Shown: piece after piece, positions 8,715 to 16,054 of the stretch
How the letters are laid out: each line of letters starts with the position of its first letter
Numbering within the stretch: position 1 is the stretch's first letter
Assembly: GCA_020628865.1 (NCBI GenBank)
Contig: JAHDEJ010000003.1
Location: 175,159-214,235 of the forward strand
DNA length: 39,077 nt
Direction: 5' to 3'
Origin: Acidimicrobiales bacterium
Lineage (GTDB): Bacteria; Actinomycetota; Acidimicrobiia; Acidimicrobiales; SHLQ01
Notes under the pieces: generated by a model
The model's database searches: none
What the model was told of the DNA's origin: nothing
Seen by the model: only the letters and a program-made list of their open reading frames with translations
Program-made: the position numbers and the translations under genes

Positions 8715-9551
8715 ATGTTCGTCGCCCTCGTCGGCGTGCTCGGCCTCCTTGTCGGCGGCCTGCTCCGACTCGTCAGCGAGACCGTTCGCGACCATGACGG
8801 TGGCGGCCGCACCTGGGGAACCTGCGCCTCTTGTGGCGACGCCCATGGTCTGGCGTCCGCGATACCGGTCGTTGGGGTTCGTCGGGCTTGCAGCTCCTGC
8901 GGACACCAGCCCCATCCCGGCCGGGTCGTCCTCGATCTCACGACTGCGGGCGTCTTTGCCCTGCTGGCATATCGCGTCGGCGCTGCATGGGCGCTCGTCC
9001 CACTGTTGCTCTTCGCCTCGGCGCTCCTCGCCGTCTCGGCCGTCGACCTCGAACGGTTCCGGATCCCGGATCGCCTGCTCTTTCCGGCACTCGGGGCCGG
9101 CATCGTGCTGCTCGCCGTGTTCAGCGGACCGGGGGAGTGGACGGGTCATCTCGTGCCCGCAGTCGTCGGCATGCTCGCCTACGGCGTGCTCCTGTTCATC
9201 CCCAATCTGATCGCACCGGCGATGCTCGGCTTCGGTGACGTGAAGCTCGCGCTTCTCCTCGGCCTGTTTCTCGGATGGATGCGACCCACGGTGGCCGAAG
9301 GCCTCGTCCTGATCATCTGGTCGCTGGTGGCCGGCATGTTGTTCGGTGTCCTGTCGGGCATCGTCGTTGGCATCGGCCGACGCGTCTTCGGACCGACCTT
9401 CCTCGCCGACCCGGACTTCCCGGTTGCCCCCGGCGAGGATCCGCCTCCGATTCACCGGACGGCGGTGCCCATGGGACCCGGTCTGGCCCTCGGCGCCTTC
9501 ACGGTGATGCTGTTCTCCGGCTCGATTCTGGGCGGCTCTGGCGTCTTCTGA
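8715..9551 (+). CDS. type IV prepilin peptidase (A24 aspartic protease, PilD-like)
   Basis: A24 peptidases cleave the leader of type IV prepilins and pseudopilins at the membrane. The 278-residue product has an N-terminal membrane helix, a four-cysteine knuckle (C37, C40, C59, C62), and several further membrane helices. The two catalytic aspartates are D111 in AVDLERFRIPD and D175 in GFGDVKLA. The four-Cys region is that of full-length PilD-type enzymes, but whether the methyltransferase activity is kept cannot be told. It begins one base after the DUF4388 stop. A peptidase of this family occurs near aroE in mycobacteria too. No prepilin or pilus ATPase gene is in the window. Confidence 0.9.
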   Translation: MFVALVGVLGLLVGGLLRLVSETVRDHDGGGRTWGTCASCGDAHGLASAIPVVGVRRACSSCGHQPHPGRVVLDLTTAGVFALLAYRVGAAWALVPLLLFASALLAVSAVDLERFRIPDRLLFPALGAGIVLLAVFSGPGEWTGHLVPAVVGMLAYGVLLFIPNLIAPAMLGFGDVKLALLLGLFLGWMRPTVAEGLVLIIWSLVAGMLFGVLSGIVVGIGRRVFGPTFLADPDFPVAPGEDPPPIHRTAVPMGPGLALGAFTVMLFSGSILGGSGVF

Positions 9552-9569
9552 ACCGGCCGGATGGTCCCG

Positions 9570-9575
9570 TAGACT
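9570..9575 (+). promoter_or_regulatory. -10 box of aroB, leaderless type
   Basis: TAGACT stands exactly six bases upstream of the aroB GTG, which would make the GTG the first codon of the transcript. It lies in the 30-base gap after the prepilin peptidase gene. A weak -35 candidate TTCTGA is at 9546-9551 with an 18-base spacer. Confidence 0.6.
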
Positions 9576-9581
9576 GCGGGG

Positions 9582-10595
9582 GTGACCGACCACACAACCG
9601 TCCTCGTCGACCTCGGCGATCGCAGCTATCCCGTGGAGATCGGCGACGGCGTCCGCCATCGAGTGGCCGACCATCTGCCGGATCGAGTCCGCAAGGTCGC
9701 CGTGGTGACCCAGGAATCCATCGGCGTCGACATCGACAGTGGCCGCGATCAACGAACCTTCTTCATCGGCGAAGGGGAGCAGCACAAGGTCGTCGCAACA
9801 GTGGAAACACTGTGCCGGCAGTGGGCTGACTGGGGACTCAACCGCAACGACATCGTCGTCGGTGTCGGTGGCGGCATCGTGACCGACGTGGCTGGTTTCG
9901 CCGCCTCGGTCTACCACCGCGGCATCCCAGTGCTCCACGTGTCCACGACACTGCTCGGCCAGGTGGATGCGGCCATCGGCGGAAAGACGGGCGTCAACCT
10001 CCCAGAGGGCAAGAACCTGTTTGGGTCGTACTGGCAGCCCACAGCCGTGCTGTGCGACACCGAAACCCTGCGCACCCTTCCCGAGCGTCACTATCGGGCC
10101 GGTCTCGGCGAGCTGGCCAAGTACCACTTCCTCGGCGGCGAAGCGCTCGACGCGCTTCCGCTCGACGGACGGGTCGCGGCCGCGGTCCGGATCAAGGCCG
10201 ACGCGGTCATGAACGACGAGCGCGAAGGCGGGCTCCGGGCGCTGCTCAACTACGGCCACACGCTCGCGCATGCACTCGAGACCGTCGGCGAACACGAACT
10301 CCTGCACGGCGAAGCCGTGGCCATCGGCCTGATCTATGCGGCCGAGGTCGCCCGGTTGATGGATCGAATCGACGACGCCGCCGTGGCAGAGCATCGGCGA
10401 GTCGTGGCGGCCTACGATCTGCCGCTCCAGCCGCCGCCCGACATCACGTTCGACGACGTGCTGCCCCTGTTCTCCCGCGACAAGAAGGCGCTGACCGGGC
10501 TCACCTTCATCCTCGATGGCCCGAACGGACCCGAGATCGTCGAAGACGTCCAACCGGACGTCCTCCGGGCCGCTTGGGATCGACTCCGCTCATGA
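9582..10595 (+). CDS. aroB: 3-dehydroquinate synthase
   Basis: AroB converts DAHP to 3-dehydroquinate, using NAD and a divalent metal. The 337-residue product carries GVGGGIVTDVAGFAAS (NAD binding), STTLLGQVDAAIGGKTGVN (substrate loop), GKNLFGSYWQP, and metal ligands in GELAKYH, NYGHTLAHALE and LHGEAVAIG. It is a little shorter than typical 360-residue enzymes, mainly at the ends. The start is set by the leaderless promoter and gives a normal N-terminus. It overlaps pepQ by four bases (ATGA). In mycobacteria aroC and aroK sit beside aroB; here they are absent from the block. Confidence 0.96.
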   Translation: MTDHTTVLVDLGDRSYPVEIGDGVRHRVADHLPDRVRKVAVVTQESIGVDIDSGRDQRTFFIGEGEQHKVVATVETLCRQWADWGLNRNDIVVGVGGGIVTDVAGFAASVYHRGIPVLHVSTTLLGQVDAAIGGKTGVNLPEGKNLFGSYWQPTAVLCDTETLRTLPERHYRAGLGELAKYHFLGGEALDALPLDGRVAAAVRIKADAVMNDEREGGLRALLNYGHTLAHALETVGEHELLHGEAVAIGLIYAAEVARLMDRIDDAAVAEHRRVVAAYDLPLQPPPDITFDDVLPLFSRDKKALTGLTFILDGPNGPEIVEDVQPDVLRAAWDRLRS

Positions 10596-11671
10596 GCCGG
10601 ATCGCAGCGCTCCAACAGCTACTCGAAGACGAGGGCGTCGACGCGCTGGTCGTGACTGCACGGTCCAACATCCGGTACCTCAGCGGCTTCTCCGGGTCCG
10701 CCGGAACACTCGTGGTCGGTGCCGCCGGGGCGACCCTCGTCACCGACAACCGTTACGCGCTGCAGGCACCCGACGAGATCGCCCGACACGGCGCCCCGGT
10801 CGAGGTACGCATCGGGCCGTCCGGCGGGTTCCCCGACGTGGTGGATCTCGTGAAGACCGCACCGGTCGTCGGGCTGGAGAGCGACCACATCACCTGGGGC
10901 CAGGCGGCACGGTTCGCCACCGCGCTTCCCGGCGACACCACATCGACCTCCGGGCTGATCGAGGGGCTGCGCGAACGAAAAGACGACGCCGAGATCGCGT
11001 TGATCGAGTCGGCTGCGGGCCTGGCCGATGCCGCGCTCGCCGATGTCCGAGACCTGCTTGCGAACGAGCCGACCGAACGAGCCTTCGCAACCGAACTCGA
11101 AGCAGCCATGCGTCGGCGGGGAGCCGACCGCGCCGGATTCGAGACGATCGTCGCCGCCGGCGCCAACAGCGCCCGCCCCCACCACCGTCCGGGCGACACC
11201 CCGGTACGTCCGGGCGATCTCGTGGTCGTCGACTTCGGTGCGGAGACGGGCGGCTACCGCAGCGACATGACACGAAGCTTCGTCGTGGGCACGCCGAACG
11301 ACCGCCAGGCGGAGCTGCTGGATGGCGTCCTCGCGGCGCAAGCCGCTGGAGTCGCCGCCGCTGGACCCGGGGTTCCCACCGCCGAGATCGACGCCGCCTG
11401 TCGAGACCACCTCACCTCCATCGGTCTGGGGGAGTGGTTCAGCCACGGAACCGGACACGGGGTGGGACTCGATATCCACGAGGCTCCGTCGGTGAGCGCC
11501 AGCGCCACTGCTACGCTCGCCCCTGGCCACATCATCACGGTCGAACCCGGCGTCTACCTTCCCGAGGTGGGAGGCGTCCGCTGGGAAGACACGCTGGTGA
11601 TCACCGACGATGGCGCCCGCGCCCTCACGAAGGCCGAGAAACGACCCATCGTCGACCTGCACACCGCCTGA
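10592..11671 (+). CDS. pepQ: Xaa-Pro aminopeptidase / dipeptidase (M24 family)
   Basis: M24 peptidases remove N-terminal residues next to proline with a dinuclear metal centre. The 359-residue product has a creatinase-like N-terminal domain (NIRYLSGFSGSAG) and a pita-bread C-terminal domain. Metal ligands are visible in order: Asp in VVVDFGAE, Asp in YRSDMTRSF, His in SHGTGHGVGLDIHE, Glu in TVEPGVY and Glu in GVRWEDTL. All five are intact. The start overlaps the aroB stop (ATGA). The aroB-pepQ-efp-nusB order is conserved across actinobacteria. The choice between aminopeptidase P and prolidase cannot be made from sequence alone. Confidence 0.93.
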   Translation: MSRIAALQQLLEDEGVDALVVTARSNIRYLSGFSGSAGTLVVGAAGATLVTDNRYALQAPDEIARHGAPVEVRIGPSGGFPDVVDLVKTAPVVGLESDHITWGQAARFATALPGDTTSTSGLIEGLRERKDDAEIALIESAAGLADAALADVRDLLANEPTERAFATELEAAMRRRGADRAGFETIVAAGANSARPHHRPGDTPVRPGDLVVVDFGAETGGYRSDMTRSFVVGTPNDRQAELLDGVLAAQAAGVAAAGPGVPTAEIDAACRDHLTSIGLGEWFSHGTGHGVGLDIHEAPSVSASATATLAPGHIITVEPGVYLPEVGGVRWEDTLVITDDGARALTKAEKRPIVDLHTA

Positions 11672-11680
11672 GGAGTTCTC

Positions 11681-12244
11681 ATGCCCACCATCACCACCAA
11701 CGATCTCAAGAACGGGATGCACCTCGACCTCGACGGTGACCTCGTTCAGGTCCAGGACTTCCAGCACGTGAAGCCGGGCAAGGGGCACGCGTTCGTGCGC
11801 ACGACCCTGCGCAACGTCCGCACCGGCTCCACCGTCGACCGCACCTTCCGTGCCGGCGAGAAGGTCGAACGGGCGATGATCGACAAGCGCGACATGCAGT
11901 ACCTGTACAAGGACGGCGAGGACTACGTCTTCATGGACAACGAAAGCTACGACCAGCGCAACGTGTCGCCGGCCACCCTCGGAGACACCGCCAACTACAT
12001 CATCGAGGGCCGCTCCGCCACCGTGCTCATGTACGGCGAGGAGATCGTCGGCACCGACCTGCCGGCGTCCGTGGAGCTCACGATCGCCGAGACCGAGCCG
12101 GGTCTCCAGGGCGACCGTTCTTCGGGCGGCACGAAGCCGGCCACCCTCGAAACCGGCGCCCCGATCCAGGTTCCGCTGTTCGTGAACATCGGCGACGTCG
12201 TGAAGGTCGACACCCGCTCCGGCGAGTATCAGTCGCGAGCGTGA
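11681..12244 (+). CDS. efp: translation elongation factor P
   Basis: EF-P binds ribosomes stalled on proline runs and promotes peptide bond formation. The 187-residue product has the KOW-like N-terminal domain with K34 in the loop KPGKGHAF, the position lysylated in E. coli. The two OB domains end in [13 protein letters not shown], as expected. No modification genes lie nearby. A good ribosome site GAGGAG (11670-11675) precedes the ATG by five bases and overlaps the pepQ stop. The stop overlaps nusB by four bases. The DUF4388 protein and MltG here have proline-rich tracts, so EF-P would be needed for their synthesis (inference). Confidence 0.97.
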   Translation: MPTITTNDLKNGMHLDLDGDLVQVQDFQHVKPGKGHAFVRTTLRNVRTGSTVDRTFRAGEKVERAMIDKRDMQYLYKDGEDYVFMDNESYDQRNVSPATLGDTANYIIEGRSATVLMYGEEIVGTDLPASVELTIAETEPGLQGDRSSGGTKPATLETGAPIQVPLFVNIGDVVKVDTRSGEYQSRA

Positions 12245-12657
12245 GCGGTTCACCACTTTCGCTCAGCCGCCGGGAGGACCGTGAGGCGGCCCTGTCGTTC
12301 CTCTACGAGGCCGACATGTCCGGCGACACGATCGACGAGGTGACGCAACGACGCTTCGCCGACCCGGACGAATACGGCACCACCCTCGCACTCGGCGTTG
12401 CCGAGACGCTCGACGAACTCGACGAGCGCGTCGATGCCGTCGCCGACGAGTGGACCATCGCCCGCATGGCCGGCATCGACCGCGCCATCCTGCGAATGGG
12501 CGTGTGGGAGCTGCTGCACAATGCCAACGTTCCTGTCTCGGCCGTCGTGTCGGAAGCGGTTGCGCTGGCCGAGCAGTACTCCACCGAGAAGTCGGCACCC
12601 TTCATCAACGGCATCCTCGTGAAGATCGCTGGGCAGGTTCGGCCGTCTGATGACTGA
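12241..12657 (+). CDS. nusB: transcription antitermination factor NusB
   Basis: NusB binds boxA RNA with S10 (NusE) in rRNA antitermination complexes. The 138-residue helical protein shows the family N-terminus [18 protein letters not shown] and C-terminal signature [12 protein letters not shown], then [23 protein letters not shown]. The GTG start overlaps the efp stop (GTGA). The stop overlaps the next gene by eight bases. Confidence 0.95.
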   Translation: MSGSPLSLSRREDREAALSFLYEADMSGDTIDEVTQRRFADPDEYGTTLALGVAETLDELDERVDAVADEWTIARMAGIDRAILRMGVWELLHNANVPVSAVVSEAVALAEQYSTEKSAPFINGILVKIAGQVRPSDD

Positions 12658-13174
12658 GGCGCAGCCGATCGCGTCGCTCCTTGGCGACACGACCGGCGAC
12701 GCCGGCCTGCGCACCTGGCGGGTCGGGGACGCCCCCGCACTGCTCGCGGCCTGGAACGATCCCGAGATCGCTCGCTGGAACGGCGTCCCACCGGAACCCA
12801 GCGTCGAGCTCGCAACCAAGTGGCTCACGGGTGCGAGCCGGCAGACGACCGGATCGCCGTCGGTCGACGTCGTGCTCGTCGACGACAGCGACGAGATCCT
12901 CGGCGAGATCGGCTTCGTGATCGATCGGCAACGACAGGTGGCCGAGGTGGGCTTCTGGGTTGGCGGCGCCCACCGTCGTCGTGGCGTCGGCTCGCGGCTG
13001 CTCACTGCGGCTCGGCAGCTGGCGCCCGCCCTCGAACTCGAGCGAGCGTTCGCCATCAGCGAAACGGAGAACGAGGCCGCCATCGCCCTCCTCGGCGCCT
13101 GCGGATGGCCGGAGGTTGCGACCACAACGTCGAAACGACGGGCGTTCCTCCTTCCCGCTCCCAAACCAGCGTGA
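12650..13174 (+). CDS. GNAT-family N-acetyltransferase (RimJ/RimL-like)
   Basis: This 174-residue acetyltransferase has the acetyl-CoA pyrophosphate loop in GGAHRRRGVGSRLL (R-R-x-G-x-G) and a preceding beta strand VAEVGFWVG. The N-terminal LRTWRVGDAPALLAAWNDPE is typical of RimJ/RimL-like GNATs, which acetylate protein N-termini or small amines. The substrate cannot be inferred. It overlaps nusB by eight bases and the MFS gene by four, so it is translated as part of the efp-nusB chain. This gene and the MFS gene are not part of the usual conserved block. Confidence 0.85.
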   Translation: MTEAQPIASLLGDTTGDAGLRTWRVGDAPALLAAWNDPEIARWNGVPPEPSVELATKWLTGASRQTTGSPSVDVVLVDDSDEILGEIGFVIDRQRQVAEVGFWVGGAHRRRGVGSRLLTAARQLAPALELERAFAISETENEAAIALLGACGWPEVATTTSKRRAFLLPAPKPA

Positions 13175-14367
13175 CCGCGGAACGGATCTACCTCGTCAGT
13201 GGGCTCATCCGTCGCGCCTGCTCCCGCGGTTACTGGCCGTTGTTGTTCGTTCGCCTGGTGACCGAGGTCGAGCTGAGCGCGCTGGAACTCGTGCTCCTCG
13301 GCACGGTCATGGAGCTGACCATTCTCACGATGGAGATTCCGACCGGGGTGGTGGCCGACGTGTACAGCCGCAAGTGGTCGGTCGTCATCTCCTTCCTCGT
13401 CATGGGTGTCGCCATGGCGCTCAGCGGCCTGTTCGAGCCGTACATGCTGCTGGTCGGCACCCAGATCCTCATCGGGTTCGGCAACACGTTCGAGACCGGG
13501 GCAGAGACCGCGTGGATCACCGCCGAACTCGGCGGGCCAGCTGCGGCCGAACCGGTGATCCTGCGTCGAGCCCGACTCCAGCTGCTTGCCGGTGTCGTCG
13601 GCATCGTCGGGTTCGCCGGACTCGCCGCCCTGACCTCGCTGACCGTCGCTCTGGTCGTCATCGGTGTGATCTATGTCGGTTGGGGCGTCGTGCTCGGCGC
13701 GCTGATGCCGGAGACGAACTTCGAGCGAAGCCGGGGTGATGGTTGGTCGGCGTTCACCCACATGCTGACCGACGGGTATGGGCAGGCTCGGCGCATCCAC
13801 CCACTGCGGATCCTCGTGACCGTGGTGTTCATCGGCGGGCTCGCCAAGGAGGCGATCGACCGGCTCGACGTCCAACGGCTGGTCGACGTCGGCCTTCCCA
13901 CCGAGTTCGACGAGGTCCTGGTGATCGGATTGATCACCGCAGTGAAACTCCTCATCGCGTCGGCGCTGCTCTTCGCTGCGCACCGACGGATCGGCGAGAC
14001 CGACCTGATCGCAGCGATGGCGGTGCTCCTGCTCGGCGTCGCCGTGGGCGTTCTCCTGCTCGCACAGGTGAACGTGCTCGGGATCGCGGCACTCGGACTG
14101 ATCCTGCAGGGCGGCTTCCACTTCGCCACCGAACCCGTCGTCACCACCTGGACGAATCGCTTTGCGTCCGACGACGCCCGTGCGACCGTCCACTCGTTCA
14201 TGGGCCAGGCAGAAGCCTTCGGCGAGATCCTGGGTGGGATCGTGCTCGGTGTGGTCGCCCAGCTGATCTCCGTGCCCACGGCAATGACCGTCTCCGGCGT
14301 CCTGTTCCTGCTCGCTGCGGTCACCGCCACGCGAGCCCGGTCCGGATGGGACACCGCGCAATCCTGA
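13171..14367 (+). CDS. major facilitator superfamily transporter
   Basis: The 398-residue protein has about ten to twelve hydrophobic helices. The loop between helices 2 and 3 carries GVVADVYSRKW, matching MFS motif A (G-x-x-x-D-x-x-x-R-K). A charged central loop near residues 185-215 separates the two halves. I start at GTG, which overlaps the GNAT stop (GTGA); the first helix begins shortly after. The substrate is unknown; drug or metabolite efflux is usual for such proteins. An internal charged stretch, AIDRLDVQRLVDVGLP, lies on the loop after helix 7. The gene ends convergently with phzF, 36 bases away. Confidence 0.85.
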   Translation: MTAERIYLVSGLIRRACSRGYWPLLFVRLVTEVELSALELVLLGTVMELTILTMEIPTGVVADVYSRKWSVVISFLVMGVAMALSGLFEPYMLLVGTQILIGFGNTFETGAETAWITAELGGPAAAEPVILRRARLQLLAGVVGIVGFAGLAALTSLTVALVVIGVIYVGWGVVLGALMPETNFERSRGDGWSAFTHMLTDGYGQARRIHPLRILVTVVFIGGLAKEAIDRLDVQRLVDVGLPTEFDEVLVIGLITAVKLLIASALLFAAHRRIGETDLIAAMAVLLLGVAVGVLLLAQVNVLGIAALGLILQGGFHFATEPVVTTWTNRFASDDARATVHSFMGQAEAFGEILGGIVLGVVAQLISVPTAMTVSGVLFLLAAVTATRARSGWDTAQS

Positions 14368-14403
14368 ACGCACTCGGCGGCCAATCGCCGTCGTTCGACT
14401 CGA

Positions 14404-15282
14404 TCAGATGACGACGGATCCTGTGACGCAGGTGACGGCGTCGCCACCGACCCAGATCTCGCCGTCCGCCTCCTCCACGTGCACGCGGCCCGCACGGTCG
14501 AGCGCCGTGCCCTGCGCCGCCACGTACGGCGCCTCCAACCGGCCGCTGCTCAACAGCCACTGCGCAAGGGCGGCGTTCAGGCTGCCCGTCACCGGATCTT
14601 CGACCGCCTGACCCCGAGATCGGAAGAACGCACGAACCTCGACCGCAATGTCCTCATCCGCATGGGGTCCGGCCACGCCGATCTTGTTGGGTCCGGCCAC
14701 GCCGATCGGGTGTGGCCCCACAACCCCGATGTCGTAGTGCTCCTCGGCCGCGAAGTCTGGCTTGAGCGCAAGGACCGCCTCGGCGCTCTCGAGGAGCACG
14801 GCCACCCAGCCGGGGCCATTGTCGGCCCATTGTGCGTCGACGATCGCCGAGCGATCGACGGCCAGGACGTTACAGACTCGGGCGATGTCAGCTTCGTCGA
14901 CTGGTCCCGAGCGAAGCAGTTCAGGCGCGGCGAACGCCAACCGTCCCTCGTGGTGCCGGAGCGTCACGAGCCCGAGACCACATTCTTGGATGATCGTTCC
15001 CTCGGTCTTGGGAACGCCGCCGGCTTCCAACCACGCGTGGCAGGTCCCGATGGTGGGGTGGCCGGCGAACGGCAGCTCAGCGGTCGTCGTGAAGATACGC
15101 ACCCGGTAGTCGGCGGCCGGATCGGTCGGCGGCACGAGGAACGTCGTCTCGCTCAGGTTCGTCCACGTTGCGAATCGCTGAAGTTCCTCGTCGCTGAGGC
15201 CCGTGCCATCGTGCACGACGGCCACCGGATTGCCCCGGTAGGGAACGGACGTGAACACATCGACCTGGGAGAAAGCTCGCAT
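14404..15282 (-). CDS. PhzF-family isomerase/epimerase-like protein
   Basis: PhzF-like proteins have two diaminopimelate-epimerase-like lobes; PhzF itself isomerises a phenazine precursor, but most relatives have unknown substrates. The 292-residue product has the conserved E45 in LSETTFLVP, FAGHPTIGT in the first lobe, and DPVTGS plus the following SLNAAL in the second. A short tandem repeat (IGVVGPHP, IGVAGPNK, IGVAGPHA) is inserted before EVRAFF. No phenazine genes are near. The start ATG has TAGGAA exactly six bases upstream, one base off the local leaderless promoter pattern; the same bases could act as a weak ribosome site. Confidence 0.88.
   Translation of the reverse strand: MRAFSQVDVFTSVPYRGNPVAVVHDGTGLSDEELQRFATWTNLSETTFLVPPTDPAADYRVRIFTTTAELPFAGHPTIGTCHAWLEAGGVPKTEGTIIQECGLGLVTLRHHEGRLAFAAPELLRSGPVDEADIARVCNVLAVDRSAIVDAQWADNGPGWVAVLLESAEAVLALKPDFAAEEHYDIGVVGPHPIGVAGPNKIGVAGPHADEDIAVEVRAFFRSRGQAVEDPVTGSLNAALAQWLLSSGRLEAPYVAAQGTALDRAGRVHVEEADGEIWVGGDAVTCVTGSVVI
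14665..14731 (-). repeat. 24-bp tandem repeat inside the PhzF gene
   Basis: The 19 bases at 14665-14683 recur exactly at 14689-14707, a 24-base period. A third, diverged copy follows at 14713-14731. The repeat keeps the frame and encodes about three copies of an eight-residue unit, I-G-V-x-G-P-x-x. The two near-identical copies point to a recent in-frame duplication. Confidence 0.85.
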
Positions 15283-15288
15283 CTGCTC

Positions 15289-15294
15289 TTCCTA
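15289..15294 (-). promoter_or_regulatory. possible -10 box of the PhzF gene
   Basis: On the minus strand TAGGAA lies exactly six bases before the ATG. The last base is A, not the T of the TANNNT pattern seen at other starts here, so the call is tentative. It might instead be an AGGA ribosome site on a longer transcript. Confidence 0.3.
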
Positions 15295-15303
15295 GCACGA
15301 CGT

Positions 15304-15338
15304 GTTCCCGTCGGAAACGGAGATTTCCGCCGAAAATC
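15304..15338. promoter_or_regulatory. pair of related inverted repeats, operator-like
   Basis: Two dyads lie side by side. The first (15304-15318, centre 15311) pairs six of seven positions around a central T. The second (15322-15338, centre 15330) pairs seven of eight around a central C. Centres are 19 bases apart and, aligned, 10 of 15 positions match (core TT-x-C-C-G-N-C-G-x-A-A-A). The first overlaps where a -35 box of the divergent PhzF gene would fall. Which protein binds, if any, is unknown. Confidence 0.4.
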
Positions 15339-15373
15339 GTCGGTCCACCTGCGCGACCCGCAGGACAAACCAC

Positions 15374-15379
15374 TACGGT
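15374..15379 (+). promoter_or_regulatory. -10 box of the pyr operon
   Basis: TACGGT fits TANNNT. Transcription would start about seven bases downstream, near 15386, leaving a leader of about 48 bases that contains the PyrR-binding hairpin and a ribosome site. No good -35 is visible at 17 bases. Confidence 0.5.
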
Positions 15380-15397
15380 GAAGTTTGCGACCGTGAA

Positions 15398-15417
15398 GTG
15401 CGTCCCGTGAGGCGCAT
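15398..15417 (+). promoter_or_regulatory. PyrR-binding hairpin in the pyr leader
   Basis: The RNA folds into a seven-pair stem: 15398-15404 with 15411-15417, including one U-G pair near the loop and one G-U at the base. It closes a hexaloop CCGUGA, which fits the CNGNGA loop of known PyrR-binding sites, where a U-G pair also lies near the loop. The ribosome site GGGAGGA (15424-15430) begins six bases after the stem and the GTG start of pyrR three bases after that. No terminator follows. This layout fits translational repression by PyrR with UMP/UTP, as reported in mycobacteria, rather than Bacillus-style attenuation. Confidence 0.8.
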
Positions 15418-15433
15418 ACGGCCGGGAGGAACC

Positions 15434-16054
15434 GTGGTAGACGCGCACATGCGCTCAGATTCGAACGCCGAGACGGCGACATCGAGCAATCCCATCGGTC
15501 GTTCCTCCGGTCGGTTCGTCGCTCGCACGCAGGTCCTCTCCGTCGACGACGTCGCTCGAGCCACCCGGCGGATGGCGCACGAGATCATCGAGCGCAACCA
15601 TGGCCTCGACCGGGTCGTCCTCATCGGCATGGAGCGCGGTGGCGTTCCGATCGCCGAAGCGCTGGCCAAGGCCCTGCTCGACATCGAGGGCATCGACGTG
15701 CCGCTCGGTTCGGTCGACGTCTCGTTCTACCGGGACGACATCGGCACGGCCCGGATCGTCCCGGAGGTCACCCGCATCTCGTTCCCGGTCGAACAGGCCC
15801 ACGTCGTGCTCTGCGACGATGTGCTGTTCACCGGCCGAACCGTCCGGGCCGCACTCGACGCCGTGACCGATTTCGGCCGGCCGTCAACGATTCAGCTCGC
15901 CGTCATGGTGGATCGAGGCCACCGAGAGCTGCCGATCCGGCCTGACTATGTCGGCAAGAACCTCCCTACCAGCCGGGGCGAGAGCGTCAACGTGTCCCTC
16001 GACGGTGTGGCGCTCGGAACGATGGTGCACGACGAGGAGAACATCGCCGAATGA
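15434..16054 (+). CDS. pyrR: bifunctional pyr regulatory protein / uracil phosphoribosyltransferase PyrR
   Basis: PyrR binds pyr mRNA when UMP or UTP is high and has uracil phosphoribosyltransferase activity. The 206-residue product has MERGGVPIAEALA and the PRPP-binding signature VVLCDDVLFTGRTVRAALDA. The end RPDYVGKNLPTS followed by SVNVSLDG is typical. I choose GTG at 15434 because GGGAGGA lies three bases before it; ATG at 15449 would be 18 bases from that site. The first 25 or so residues are a poorly conserved extension. The stop overlaps pyrB (ATGA). It is first in the operon and lies directly after its own likely binding hairpin. Confidence 0.95.
   Translation: MVDAHMRSDSNAETATSSNPIGRSSGRFVARTQVLSVDDVARATRRMAHEIIERNHGLDRVVLIGMERGGVPIAEALAKALLDIEGIDVPLGSVDVSFYRDDIGTARIVPEVTRISFPVEQAHVVLCDDVLFTGRTVRAALDAVTDFGRPSTIQLAVMVDRGHRELPIRPDYVGKNLPTSRGESVNVSLDGVALGTMVHDEENIAE

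Noticed and set aside
7749-10553. A 934-residue minus-strand open frame across DUF4388, the peptidase gene and aroB (similar long frames at 19266-22049 and 28124-30511)
   Set aside because: High-GC codons leave long open frames on the opposite strand. These have no recognisable motifs and each lies over well-identified genes.
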